Source: Flaccisagitta enflata
Taxonomy: Eukaryota; Chaetognatha; Sagittoidea; Aphragmophora
DNA length: 64,000 nt
Assembly (NCBI GenBank): GCA_965153355.1
Contig: OZ231127.1
Span: forward strand, 27,900,001 to 27,964,000
Reading direction: 5' to 3'
This document shows positions 35,165 through 45,995 of the stretch, one piece after another. Below the pieces are notes generated by a model that searched no databases, was not told where the DNA came from, and saw only the letters and a program-made list of their open reading frames with translations. The number at the start of each line of letters is the position of its first letter. Positions within the stretch are counted from its first letter, which is position 1. The position numbers were made by a program, and so were the translations under genes.

Positions 35165-35426
35165 CACCGTGTTCCCTAACTGTGGTAGGTAGGAAAAAAT
35201 GACTCAGCATGGCGACTTATTCTGGGGTGTTGTTTAAGTGTAGATGCATATTACCATACTCCAAACTAAAAATTCTGTTGGTGTTTTTTATGTATTTCCT
35301 TAAAAAATCCCAACAGAAGTTTTAGTTTCATGCATGGTGGGATGCACCTACATGTAAGCAACAACCCAGAATAGGTCGCTATGCTGAGTCATTTCTTCCT
35401 ACCTACCACAGCTAGGGAACACGGTG
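35165..35426. mobile_element. 262-bp near-perfect palindrome with CATT duplication
   Basis: The two halves are inverted copies from CACCGTGTTCCCTA to its complement TAGGGAACACGGTG almost to the centre. CATT flanks both ends (35161-35164, 35427-35430). Non-coding. Confidence 0.8.
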
Positions 35427-35734
35427 CATTCTCACAAGCTAACGATGAGAGTTACCGAAGAACAGGCGGAAATTCACGCTTGAGCATAGCTCAAGTCAAT
35501 TTTTACTTACCAAAGACATTTTGAGTCTAAAGACGTTCTAATCACGTATTGTGAAATATAAATATTGTCATGAGTTGCAAAGTCTTATCAGTTAGAAAAC
35601 ATTGACTTACTTTGGGATCGACGCAAGAAGCAAAAGTCGCGATGACGGTGGACAAAGAAGCCAAAACGAATACCATAGAACCGATTGTGGAGCTCATGTC
35701 AGCAACCGTATTGTTACCTGCATTAAGAATGAGA

Positions 35735-35837
<103 letters not shown>

Positions 35838-36463
35838 AGAGAAAGTTTGAGAAAGAGAGAGTACGAATTACGTGTGCACATGTTCACAGCGGCCTTGATG
35901 TATGTGAGTCAATTTCAAAGAGTTAGATATGGTAAAAAGAGTAATAGTAGAGAGAATGAAAGAAAGAGAGAATAAGAGAAAGAGAGAAGCTGCGGAGTGG
36001 AATAAAGGGGGAGTGAGCCGGGCTGTCATTGGGACCCGCCCATCGGTTTCCCCTCCCGATGAAAAGTACTCAGGTGCGAACTTCCGCTCTGTTTTCTTAT
36101 TGGCCCACGCTGTTGCCGTATCAAAGTCTTCTAACGCTCTCTGATTGGTTGCCATTCCTTTATACCTTGCGATGTCTTGAATCAACAAGGCCTAATGAAC
36201 AAACGGACCAAACCGAAAGACGGACGGGCCAACGAAAATGCATGCACGTGAGTGACTTGACGTAGTACTACGCGAATTGAAAAAAAAAGACGCACCTTTG
36301 TATTTGTTAACAAAACAGATTAAAAAACTTACGAAACATTTGTTAATTGAAGTGGTTTTAAAGATTTTCAAAAGATCTTTCATTCTAGACCAATCCCAGG
36401 TCTGTAACTTAAACCGTTTAGGAGCTAGAGCCAGTCAAAATGAAGAACCATTTTATTAAAATG

Positions 36464-36634
36464 CATTTTTAGTTGCGGACACGCAACTCTATAAGAGGCT
36501 TCATCCGTCTGTCGGTCCGTCCGTCGGTCCGTCCGTCCGTTGGTCCGTAACCCACGAGTCGAAAAATGGGAAAACGCGCATTTCCGCCCCTGCCCACCCG
36601 TCCGCAACTAGTGGCCGTGTATCCGGCCTTGTTT
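36464..36634 (+). mobile_element. INE-like repeat, GTTGCGGAC subfamily, complete reference copy
   Basis: Head GTTGCGGACACGCAAC (36472-36487), CTCTATAAGAGG, CCGT tract, box GTCCGCAAC (36600-36608), GCCGTGTATCCGGC and CTTGTTT. Confidence 0.88.
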
Positions 36635-36696
36635 CCATGCAACTGCAAAATCGAAATCAGCAAAGTTTTTACTTAATCTAATGCCATTTCCAAACA

Positions 36697-36873
36697 AAAC
36701 AAGGCCGGATACACGGCAATCCAGTCGCGGACGGTTGGGCAGGAGCAGTAATGCAAAAACCACTCGGATTTCAAAAATGTGACGGACGGACGGACCGACG
36801 GACCGACCTACCGACCGACCCACCGACCGACACAGCAAGGTGTAGAGTCGCGTGTCCGCGACTAAAAAGATAG
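36697..36873 (-). mobile_element. INE-like repeat, GTCGCGGAC subfamily
   Basis: Minus strand: head GTCGCGGACACGCGAC (36847-36862), tail box GTCCGCGAC (36724-36732), GCCGTGTATCCGGCCTTGTTT. Its box is intermediate between the two main subfamilies and both sides match. Confidence 0.85.
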
Positions 36874-36988
36874 AAATACCTGATTGGCGCCAAATGAAAG
36901 TATTCTCCAAGGGCTTTCTAACGACTTAGAAATTTAATATGTTTTTAAAACTTTTAAGAGCCTGATCAACCTTTCAAAAGTGCGTCTT

Positions 36989-37368
36989 ATTTAGTCGCGT
37001 GAACGCGACTCTAGAAGCCGCTATGTCGGTTGGTCGGTTGGTCGGTCTGTTGGTCGGTCGGTCGGTCCGTCACATTTTTGAAATGTAGCTTTTGTCTTCA
37101 TTTTAAAGGTACTTAAGGGTACTTTAGAGTACTTAAAGGTGCTTTAGGGTACTTTAGGGTACTTTAGGGTACTTAAGGGTACTATAGGTATTAAAGGTAC
37201 TATGGGGTACTTTAAGTATTTTAGGGTATTTTAGGGTACTTTAGGGTACATTAGGTACATTAGGGTACTTAAAGGCAATTTAAATACTTTATTCTAATTC
37301 ATTACCTTATTACCTTTATTGCCTATATTACCTTTATTACCACGCGACTAAGGTTTGTTGACCTTGTT
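36989..37368 (+). mobile_element. INE-like repeat with a long internal minisatellite
   Basis: Head GTCGCGTGAACGCGAC, GGTC/GGTT tract, about 200 bp of degenerate GGGTACTTTA monomers, box CACGCGAC, hairpin AAGGTTTGTTGACCTT, GTTTT. Confidence 0.8.
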
Positions 37369-37839
37369 TTAATTCGCGTAGTATAACACCAAATTGACGA
37401 CCGAAAAAAAGGGAGCACAAAACGAGACAAGACAAGACATACAAGACATGCAGGCAGATAGGAAGACCCTCTCAATGAGAGGCTCTCATACAAACGCTTG
37501 AACGCCCCTAGACCCAATGAAAGGAAAAAACGTCACGTCATTTGATGTGACGATTAAATTCCTCTCTTTTTTTTCTTTCTTTCTCCAGAAGGTGAATCGG
37601 AAATTGCGAGCGACGAAAGGAAATTGGAATAAGAGCGTGCAACTCCTCATGTATATGAGAGACTTGGTTAGTTGGTGGTGAAACTGGTAATGGTGGCGGA
37701 AAAGGAAGAGGGTGAGAAGGTTATTTGGTGCGTCAATAGACTCGGAAGTGACTGTTTCTCTATAGCTAGTGGTCACGATAGATTGTGATACATGGCCATA
37801 ATGATGATAGAGAATGACAAGAAATAAGAGTGAGGTTTT

Positions 37840-38035
37840 CTTTTTAGTCGCGTGCTACGCGACTCTACACCCCGCTTTGTCGGTCCGTCCGTCGGTCCGT
37901 CCGTCCGTCACACTTTACTTTTTTTGGGTTTTTGGGATTTTTGGCTTCACTACTCCTGCCCAAATGATCTGGTGACCTTAATTACGGCCCCTGCCCACCC
38001 GCACGCGACTGGGGTAGCCGTGTATCCGGCCTTGT
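37840..38035 (+). mobile_element. INE-like repeat, GTCGCGTGC subfamily, complete
   Basis: Head GTCGCGTGCTACGCGAC (37847-37863), CCGT tract, box GCACGCGAC (38001-38009), GCCGTGTATCCGGCCTTGT. Confidence 0.86.
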
Positions 38036-38301
38036 CTTTTCAGCAACGCAGTACCTGCTCTCTCCTGTACGATAATGGAGGTGTTGTGCATGACATTACG
38101 CGGGCCATAACTTTAGTACAATTACTAGCATACAGAGATCGCCTTCATGCTGGATGGCAGTTGTGCTTCGCAAGCATGTATTCAATCCGCTTTCTTTGGT
38201 CTTACCCTCACCAGTGATTGCCTGTGTGTCTGTCTATCTCCATTTCTCTTCCCCCAATCTGTCTGACAGCCACTTCCTATCTGTAAGCCTTTCTGTCTCT
38301 G

Positions 38302-38420
<119 letters not shown>

Positions 38421-39241
38421 CCTTCCGTCTCGCCTGACCTCTCCGTCGAAAAGGGATCGCTAAAGAAACGGACGAAAAGGAGGAATCAGAAAGTAAAGAA
38501 AGAGAAAGAAGAAAAAAGAAAGAGAGAAAGAGAGAAAGAGAGAAAGAGAGAAAGAGAGAAGAAGAAAAGTGAACGAAAAAAAAGAGAAAGAAAAAAGAAA
38601 AGTATCAAGGAAGAAAGGAAAGGAAAGAACAGCATCAGACTTGGAGCTAAGTCCAACGCAGTGTAGTGTAAAAGAAAAGGGACGCAAACGGCTACGCGAG
38701 ACCAAGAAAAAGAAGGACAGGCTAACGTGAATGTGAAGGAGTGACCTGTCGAAGCAACAGGTTTCCTTTCAGTAACTACTACATGTTACATGTATCTCGT
38801 GATCAAAGCATCAAACCTATGACTTTCATCATCATCATCGTCAACCTATCATCATCATCATCATTTTTCATCGTCCCATCATCACCACCGCAATGTACGC
38901 AAATTAAAAACATGGCAGTCAAAACAGCGTAGCTTTCAAAGACAATTTGCGTTTTCCACATTCATGCGCGTTTTCCTTCAAAATCTTAGTGATTCCATGA
39001 CATAAGTAATACTAACAGCGGAATGTCATGTTCACATTTCTTTCATATAAATGCTTTTTTTTCTCATCGAATGGACGACCAAAAACCATTTCCATTGTTT
39101 ATTTGCTTTTGAGATTTGATTAATTGTTAACTGAGTTCCATCAGAAAACCAATATTGGCTCGGCCAAAGTTGATCTACAAATCTTTTTATGCAATAATCC
39201 TCAAGAGTTGCCTGCCTCCCGTTCTCTTTCTTCTCTCTCTT

Positions 39242-39282
<41 letters not shown>

Positions 39283-39501
39283 GTTTGTTTTTCTTTTCTC
39301 TGCGACGCTTCTGTCTTTTTCTGTTGGTCTTGCTGTGTTTATGCGTGACTTTTTTTAGGCACACCGTTAGCTTGTTTGTCTTTCTGCAATCCCTGCATGT
39401 GAGTGATTACACATCTATTTCTGAATTGCACTTGTTTTCCCTCATGAAATATGTGTATCAGTTTGGAAACAGCGAAAACAGGACGACTTGTACGCGCTTG
39501 C

Positions 39502-39581
39502 TTTCTTCTTCTTCTTCTTCTTCTTCTTCTTCTTCTTCTTCTTCTTCTTCTTCTTCTTCTTCTTCTTCTTCTTCTTCTTCT
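39502..39581. repeat. (CTT)n microsatellite
   Basis: About 26 units; a short (CT)n lies at 39236-39278. Confidence 0.96.
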
Positions 39582-39599
39582 CTTGCTTTACATCACATT

Positions 39600-41410
39600 T
39601 TTCTTTACGTCTTTGTACTCACTTTTCAATCAGCGTCATCATACGCCTAGCTCGAATTACACACTCGCTCTCTTCTTCTACCAAATTTTACTTTTCTCTC
39701 CATTTCCTTCGACCCTCACTTGCCATTCTATCCAAACCGAGCCTCCTTGACCTCTGCATCTATTTCTCTCTCATCCTCCCCCGACAAAAATTCTCTCTTC
39801 CCTTTCCCCTCCACCCCCCCCCCCCCACATCGCTCTCTTCCTTCGGGTTTCCTCGAATGCATCAGAACACAAACCGTTGCTTTTATTTTGATTGGCCTTA
39901 AAACCCGGTGATCTTTGGCTCTGGGCGGCCCCTGCCGGGGCATAGAGGCAATTCTGCGCTAGAATGCAGGCCAGCCGGGCCAGCCGGTCTCCGGCCCGGT
40001 GCTTCCGGCCGCTCAAAACCGTAATCAACATGCCATCGCCGTTGACGACCACGAACAAGAAAACAGCACCGAGGCCAACAACAAGAAAAGTGAGAGCAGC
40101 AACAACAAGCAGGCGAGGCAAGAGGAAGAAAGAGTGAGAACGGGAAATAGAACGTAAGGACATGGACAAGGCTAAAAACAAGAAAAACGATGAACTAAAC
40201 CAGTAGGTAGAGAAAAAGAAAAGGTGGAAAGAAAAAGGAGAGAAATAAACGGAACGGAACAGAAGATAGGGGAAAAGAAAGAAACAAAAGGAAAGGAATG
40301 GGAAGGAAAGAAAGGGAGAGGAAAAGAAAAGAACAGAAAAAAAAAGAATGAAAAGAAAGGGAACGAAGGGGAAAGAGAGATAAAAAGAAGGAAAAAAGGA
40401 TTGGAAAAGATTTGCAAAAAGTTGACGCGTTGAAAAAAAAACGAAAAAGAAAAAGACAGAAAAGGAGGAACAATTGAAAAAATGAATAATGAGGAAAGGA
40501 AACAGGTGCGAAAAAGTACCAGATGGAGGAAAGCATAAAAAAGCGGAACTCAGCGCAACGAAACTTGGAAAAAGATGTAAAACGAACGTAATGTAAAAGA
40601 TGATGATGAAGTTCTGTGTTGGGCTCATCATTTACACTCCGTTGGGACCGTTTCACGGTTAATCCCACTGTTTACATCGTTCATAGTCAACATCTTAGCT
40701 GGATTAATCATCTCTATTTCCTTTCTTCTTTCTCATAAATTCGTCTTCATTTTACCGTAATGAAAAACAACGTGGTGTTTGTTTTTGTTTTTGTTTTTGC
40801 TTTTTTGTCTCCATTTTGGGGTGATCGAATATCTTGGGCTGCAGGGATTCTAAGCAAGCTGTGGTCATTTGTGTACATGGCAACTAATTCAAGCAAACCT
40901 TCCATTAAATCAATCACTGTCATTGCCATGTTTTGCGTTGGACATAATTCATAAGAAGATTTGGATCCATCTAATGTATAATACGCTCCTTATGTAATTA
41001 TAAATACTATAATATTTAACAAAAAAAAAAAACAACGAGACGCATCAAACGTTGAAACAAAAGTTGAAGATGAGCAGAAGAAGCTAAAAATGTGACGCCT
41101 TAGCAGCCGAAGCCATAAAAGATGTCCTGTAGCTTCTTCTTTTTTTTTTCAAGAATAGAAAATGAGAGTTGAGTCTCCCGCTCGCGGTATGAATAACGAC
41201 GCCATTCACCGAATGGTGGAGAGTAAATTAAGTGAACAAGCTTCGTTACAGACGGACAGACGTACCATGTCACGAGATGCAACTGCTTACTGCCAGGTGA
41301 TGTAATAACGTAGTGGTAAGATTGCTTTTTTGTAATTGAATGTTTTTCTGCTGTATTTAACGTTATCACAAATTCACAGCATCGGGAAAATTAAAATCAG
41401 GCTTCATCTG
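39600..41410. other. Stretch without recognised gene
   Basis: Contains a long purine-rich plus-strand segment at about 40090-40560. The 286-codon minus-strand frame across it (39771-40631) is Phe/Ser/Leu-rich low complexity. Confidence 0.5.
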
Positions 41411-41414
41411 GAAG

Positions 41415-41416
<2 letters not shown>

Positions 41417-41468
<52 letters not shown>

Positions 41469-41480
41469 GTCATCATCATC
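41417..41480. repeat. (ATC)n microsatellite
   Basis: About 20 units with one variant. Confidence 0.96.
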
Positions 41481-41589
41481 TAGTAAATCAAAATTGTGAG
41501 AAGAAATGGATGCCAACTAACTATGGCAAAAAAAAAAAAAACCAAACAAATTTTGAGAGAGCAAAAACGTATGAAGATGTTGACCAATT

Positions 41590-42600
41590 CGCATAAAATT
41601 TACAGTGAATAATAACCATGATGTGGACTATGTCAGGTTCAAATTTCATCAAAATCCGTTGAATACTTTAGCCGTTATCGCGTTTTTACTGAAGTCACCT
41701 CTTTTTTTGACTGCCAGAGATGACATTTATCCTAAAGCAAAATAATTCCATTTTTAGTAAAATTGGCATTGTGCGAAAAGTTTTGGGAGTTTTGCTATTA
41801 TTTTTGAACTGTAGTCTGATGGTGCTTTTTACTAATACTAGGCAAAATTTGCTTCTACTCAGATAAAGTCTAGTGGGGTAGATATTGGTTGATTGTAAGC
41901 TTGCTCAGATTAAGAAATATTCAGCCATCTGTAAAAATATTTTTGCAATTTGGGGGACTAAAAATGCTCCAATCTTAACCAAAATTTTACTGGAGATGAA
42001 CCATATGTCCAAATATTACCAGTTAAAAAATTATGATAATTGGTAAAAAACTATGGCTTTAGCATTGCTTTATATTTCAGATTTCATCTTCATTTATTTC
42101 ATTCTTAAAACCATAAAAAAAAGTTTAGGAAAACTTTCTGAATTTGCTAAAATAATCGGAGTTTTGTAATGAAATTTTTACCACAGTCTGCTAACGATGT
42201 GGTTTACCTCCACTTCAAATTTCATCAAAATCGGACTAGATTTAGTACGGTTTTTTAAAGTTTGTTCATTCATTCTTTGTTAATTCTTATGTGTGCACAT
42301 TGAATTTCTGATCATCTGACAAGCACTTTTAAAAAATCTATAATTCTCAAACTATTTAGAGCAGGTCATTGATTTTTTCAGTGATGCTTAAGGATACTAA
42401 AAGTAACTTCAGTAAAAGTTTCAGCACACTGGGTGAATTTTCAAGGGATTTACGAGCAAAAGAAGTAACTGTTTGATTTTTTTTTTTTGCCTTAGTTAGT
42501 GCAAAAATTATTTCAATAAAAGAAACACAACGGGATTATGATTCCTTCGGAAAAAATAATGAAAATCCTTCCAAGCCGAAATCTGGGTTTAATAAAAAGA
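41590..42600. other. Non-coding stretch with two TTTCATCAAAATC motifs
   Basis: CAAATTTCATCAAAATCCGT (about 41640) and CAAATTTCATCAAAATCGGA (about 42215) recur. Such motifs are common in invertebrate dispersed repeats; no ORF. Confidence 0.4.
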
Positions 42601-42965
42601 AAACAAGTGGCGCAACTGGGGAGTGTGGGTAAATTTTGATAAGGCCCATGTTCATGCTAACCTGGTTTAAAGTGCTCTTTGCATCATTCATTTGCTCACG
42701 CAGATATCAACAAGGGGCTAGTAAGAATGCTCATTCACTCAATTTCCTCATCACTGTTTGACGTGTGCTTGTTCTCATTGATATCATAACAATGTCTTAT
42801 TAGAAATCCAATATTCTGATCTTGCAAGTTACAATCCTCTCCATACCTACATCTACATGCCTATCTGTTAGTACAAAATAGGCAAACAGAGCGTACTTCA
42901 AAAGCGTCTTGGCCCAATGAAAATGCAGTCTCGAGTCTCGAGTACATCTGGCAAGCCTGACAAAG

Positions 42966-43210
42966 AACAAGGTCATTAGACCTAAGTCGCGTGCGTCGAC
43001 ACTTACAAAAAAAGTAGGGCAGACAGACAGAAAAACATTTTTTTTTTCAAATGGCCATTAACTCCACAAAGTTTGTTTTCGACTATTAAGAGACAAGAAA
43101 AACGCTTTAGAAAGCCTTGAAAAGTTTTGTGACGGACAAACGGACAAACGGACCAACCGACGGACCGACCGAAAAGTGGCTTAGAGAGTCGCGTAGCACG
43201 CGACTAAAAA
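42966..43210 (-). mobile_element. INE-like repeat, GTCGCGTGC subfamily
   Basis: Minus strand: head GTCGCGTGCTACGCGAC, CGGT/GGTCCG tract, box with GCACGCGAC, perfect hairpin AGGTCTAATGACCT, TTGTTC. Confidence 0.8.
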
Positions 43211-44480
43211 GAGAAGAGAAGGGAAAAGGCGCCAAAAAACAAAACCAGTCGTAGATGAGATTCAATGGTCGCAATAAAAACGGTTTGTTTTGGGTGGGAC
43301 GCAACAAATTCGAGACATAACAATCATTACTGAAAGAACATGAATTTCAGATGAACACGAACCTTGTTTTGTACATCATCTTCTTACACACATGCACATG
43401 ACATGTGTACCAAATGATGCTATTTTATAAGCTTTCCTCGCGCACTGTTGGTCATCTGAAATTCTTTTTTTTTACATTTTAAGATTGCCACTAGATTCTT
43501 TAAGCTGCAATACTGAGAAAACCTTGCACCCAATTTCAATTGAAAGGAACAAGGTGCAGGACAGATCTTTAGGCAAATGCATGACCGACAGACAGACCAA
43601 TGGATGGACATGAACACATGAAAAAGAAACAAGGCGAAAGCAAGGCCGCATCAAACAATTGTCTCCTATCCCTGTGTAATGTGTAGGCACAGCCTGACGC
43701 TCTAGTAAATCTGAAATGCGCAGTCTTGACTCGAGCGCAAAACCAATATCTAGGCCGAAACGCCACTCCAGTAAGTAGGGCGTAAAAGCAAGTGTCTCTC
43801 ACAGAAAGGGAAGGAAAGGATGAAAGGAAGGAGGGAAAAAAAGATATAAAGAAACAAAGTATGATAATGTTTTTCCAAGATTGCGTCGTTTACAAGATGG
43901 GTTTTCGTGTTTCTAAGTAGAGAGGGTTGTCAATGTCAAGGTCACTAGGTTCCACTAACCTTCAATCACGACCTCAATGAAAAGCGCTTAGCTAATCCTG
44001 TATAACAAATACCATTGTAATACGCGAGCATGAACAGATCACCACTACAGTAGTTAGTGTACAGGTGGGCATGGGCAGGGGCAGTGGGTGGTATGCGAAA
44101 AAGTGGCTTGTGGAAGGCGGTCGTAACTTGTACTTGTACGCAACTTTAAATCGTAATTGTGAGCATCTTCCCTAATTCAAGCTAAGTACGCATCAGTCAA
44201 CCTTGAACAAATTCTCACTTTCATAACAACAGTGCGCAAGGATTTTTCCATTCAAAATTCAGTGATGACAAGGAAAGAAAGCTGAGAGATAAAAATAGGG
44301 TCAAATTGAAATAGATGAAGGCACGGCGCTGTCTGGTGCATGCTTGAGAAGGGTTTGGAGGCAGGGCCGAGGGTATTCAATGTCGGGTAAATGAGGGAAT
44401 GTAAGAAGGCATTTTAGATGGAAGAGGAGGTGGAGGAAGAAGAGGAGGATCTAAGAGAGAAGATTGGTCGCAAAAGCGTC
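43211..44480. other. Stretch without recognised gene
   Basis: Short ORFs only. Confidence 0.5.
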
Positions 44481-44483
44481 CGA

Positions 44484-44905
44484 TGGTCAGCGGCATCCGT
44501 TGCCCTTAAGATAGTGTATATGAGGGTAAGATGGTGATAGGGGCTCATGGAGATTTCTATGGTCTAAGGGCCTTTGGGTGGAGATTTCAGCCTCAAGGCT
44601 GGAATCAGAGCCTCAAAGGTTGGAATTTGAGCTTCAAGGCTGGAATTTGAGCCCCAAGGCCGGAATTTGATCCTTGAGGCTAGAATTTGAGCCTCAAAGC
44701 TGGGATTTAAGCCTTGAGGCTGGGATTTGAGCCTTGAGGCTGGGATTTGAGCATCAGGGCTGGGATTTAAGCCTTGAATCTGGGGATTGAGCCTCGAGGC
44801 GGGGGGGGGGGAGGGAGAGAAAAAAGAGAAAGCGGAGGTGAAGGAGGAGAACATTTCCCATGTGTGAGAGGCGGAGAGCATAGGTCATGGGTCCCTTTGG
44901 ATCCG
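44484..44905. mobile_element. Fold-back-family element FB3, partial
   Basis: Begins TGGTCAGCGGCATCC like the FB2 end and contains about eleven monomers GAGGCTGGGATTTGAGCCT (about 44575-44795), the complement of the FB1/FB2 monomer. The matching right terminus is not clean; GAGAGCATAGGTCATG echoes the FB1 arm. Confidence 0.65.
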
Positions 44906-45287
44906 CTGGTCAAAAGGAAGTGGAGGAAGAAGAGTAAGATCTAGGAGAGAAGAGAAGAAAAGGAAGGGGTAACACCATATCATTTACAGTCGTGCCACAC
45001 CCCTTAGGAAGAGTAAGCTCCTATACTTTACTATGGGAAAGGTAGGGTTGGCACGACTGTAAATGATAAAGTCTCATGAACTTTTCATTTTAGTTGTTAG
45101 GTTGATTTGTGATTGTGCATGGTCTGTTGATATGTCCGATTGGCATTGCCAAAGTTGGTTGATACCGACCCCCCCATAATTCCCATGTGTGAGAGGCTGA
45201 GAGCATAGGTCATGGGTCCCTTTGGAGCCGCTACTCAAAAGGAAGTGGAGGAAGAAGAGTAAGATCTAGGAGAGAAGAAAAGGAAGG
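44855..45287. repeat. Direct duplication of about 110 bp
   Basis: TTCCCATGTGTGAGAGGC through the AGATCTAGGAGAGAAG region occurs at about 44855-44967 and again at about 45179-45287 with few changes. A small hairpin element lies between the copies. Confidence 0.8.
44978..45068. mobile_element. 91-bp hairpin MITE
   Basis: A perfect 20-bp inverted pair: TATCATTTACAGTCGTGCCA at the left and its complement at the right, around a short non-repeated centre. Confidence 0.75.
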
Positions 45288-45438
45288 CGGAGAAGCGGAA
45301 AATGGGAAAGACGTGAAAGATAATAAGGAAAAATCTTAATGAATGTTTTAGTGGATTTTTTAAGCGAGAGAAAGAAAAAAAATGGATCAAAAGAAATCCG
45401 GTGTGTTAGTTTCCCTTCCTTGTTTGTCGCCTTTTCTT

Positions 45439-45440
<2 letters not shown>

Positions 45441-45475
<35 letters not shown>

Positions 45476-45645
45476 CTCTCTCCACACTGTCTTTTATCAT
45501 AGCATTTTCTGAACAGTAGTTTGTGAGTCAGTTTGCCCTTCTCTGTCTGTCTCTGCCTCTGTATGTCTCGATCCGCCTGTTTAAGTGTGTCTGTATGCCT
45601 GTTCTTTGTCTGTCTTTTTCAACCTTAATTGCGCTGTGTGTGTGT

Positions 45646-45684
<39 letters not shown>

Positions 45685-45835
45685 CACACTGTCTTTTATC
45701 ATAGCATTTTCTGAACAGTAGTTTGTGAGTTAGTTTGCCATTCTCTGTCTGTCTCTGCCTCTGTATGTCTCGATCCGCCTGTTTAAGTGTGTCTGTATGC
45801 CTGTTCTTTGTCTGTCTTTTTCAACCTTAATCACG

Positions 45836-45916
<81 letters not shown>

Positions 45917-45991
45917 CACTGTCTTTTATCATAGCATTTTCTGAACAGTAGTTTGTGAGTCAGTTTGCCATTCTCTGTCTGTCTCTGCCTC
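45441..45991 (+). repeat. Tandem repeat of about 200-230 bp with (CT)n tracts
   Basis: Units begin CCACACTGTCTTTTATCATA at about 45482, 45683 and 45913 and end in AACCTTAAT plus a (CT)n of varying length. The third unit is cut at CTCTGTA by the 3.6-kb element and resumes at 49610. Confidence 0.85.
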
Positions 45992-45995
45992 TGTA

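Noticed and set aside
39771-40631. 286-codon minus-strand frame with Phe/Leu/Ser runs, membrane-like
   Set aside because: It lies opposite a purine-rich low-complexity stretch; the hydrophobicity is a compositional by-product.
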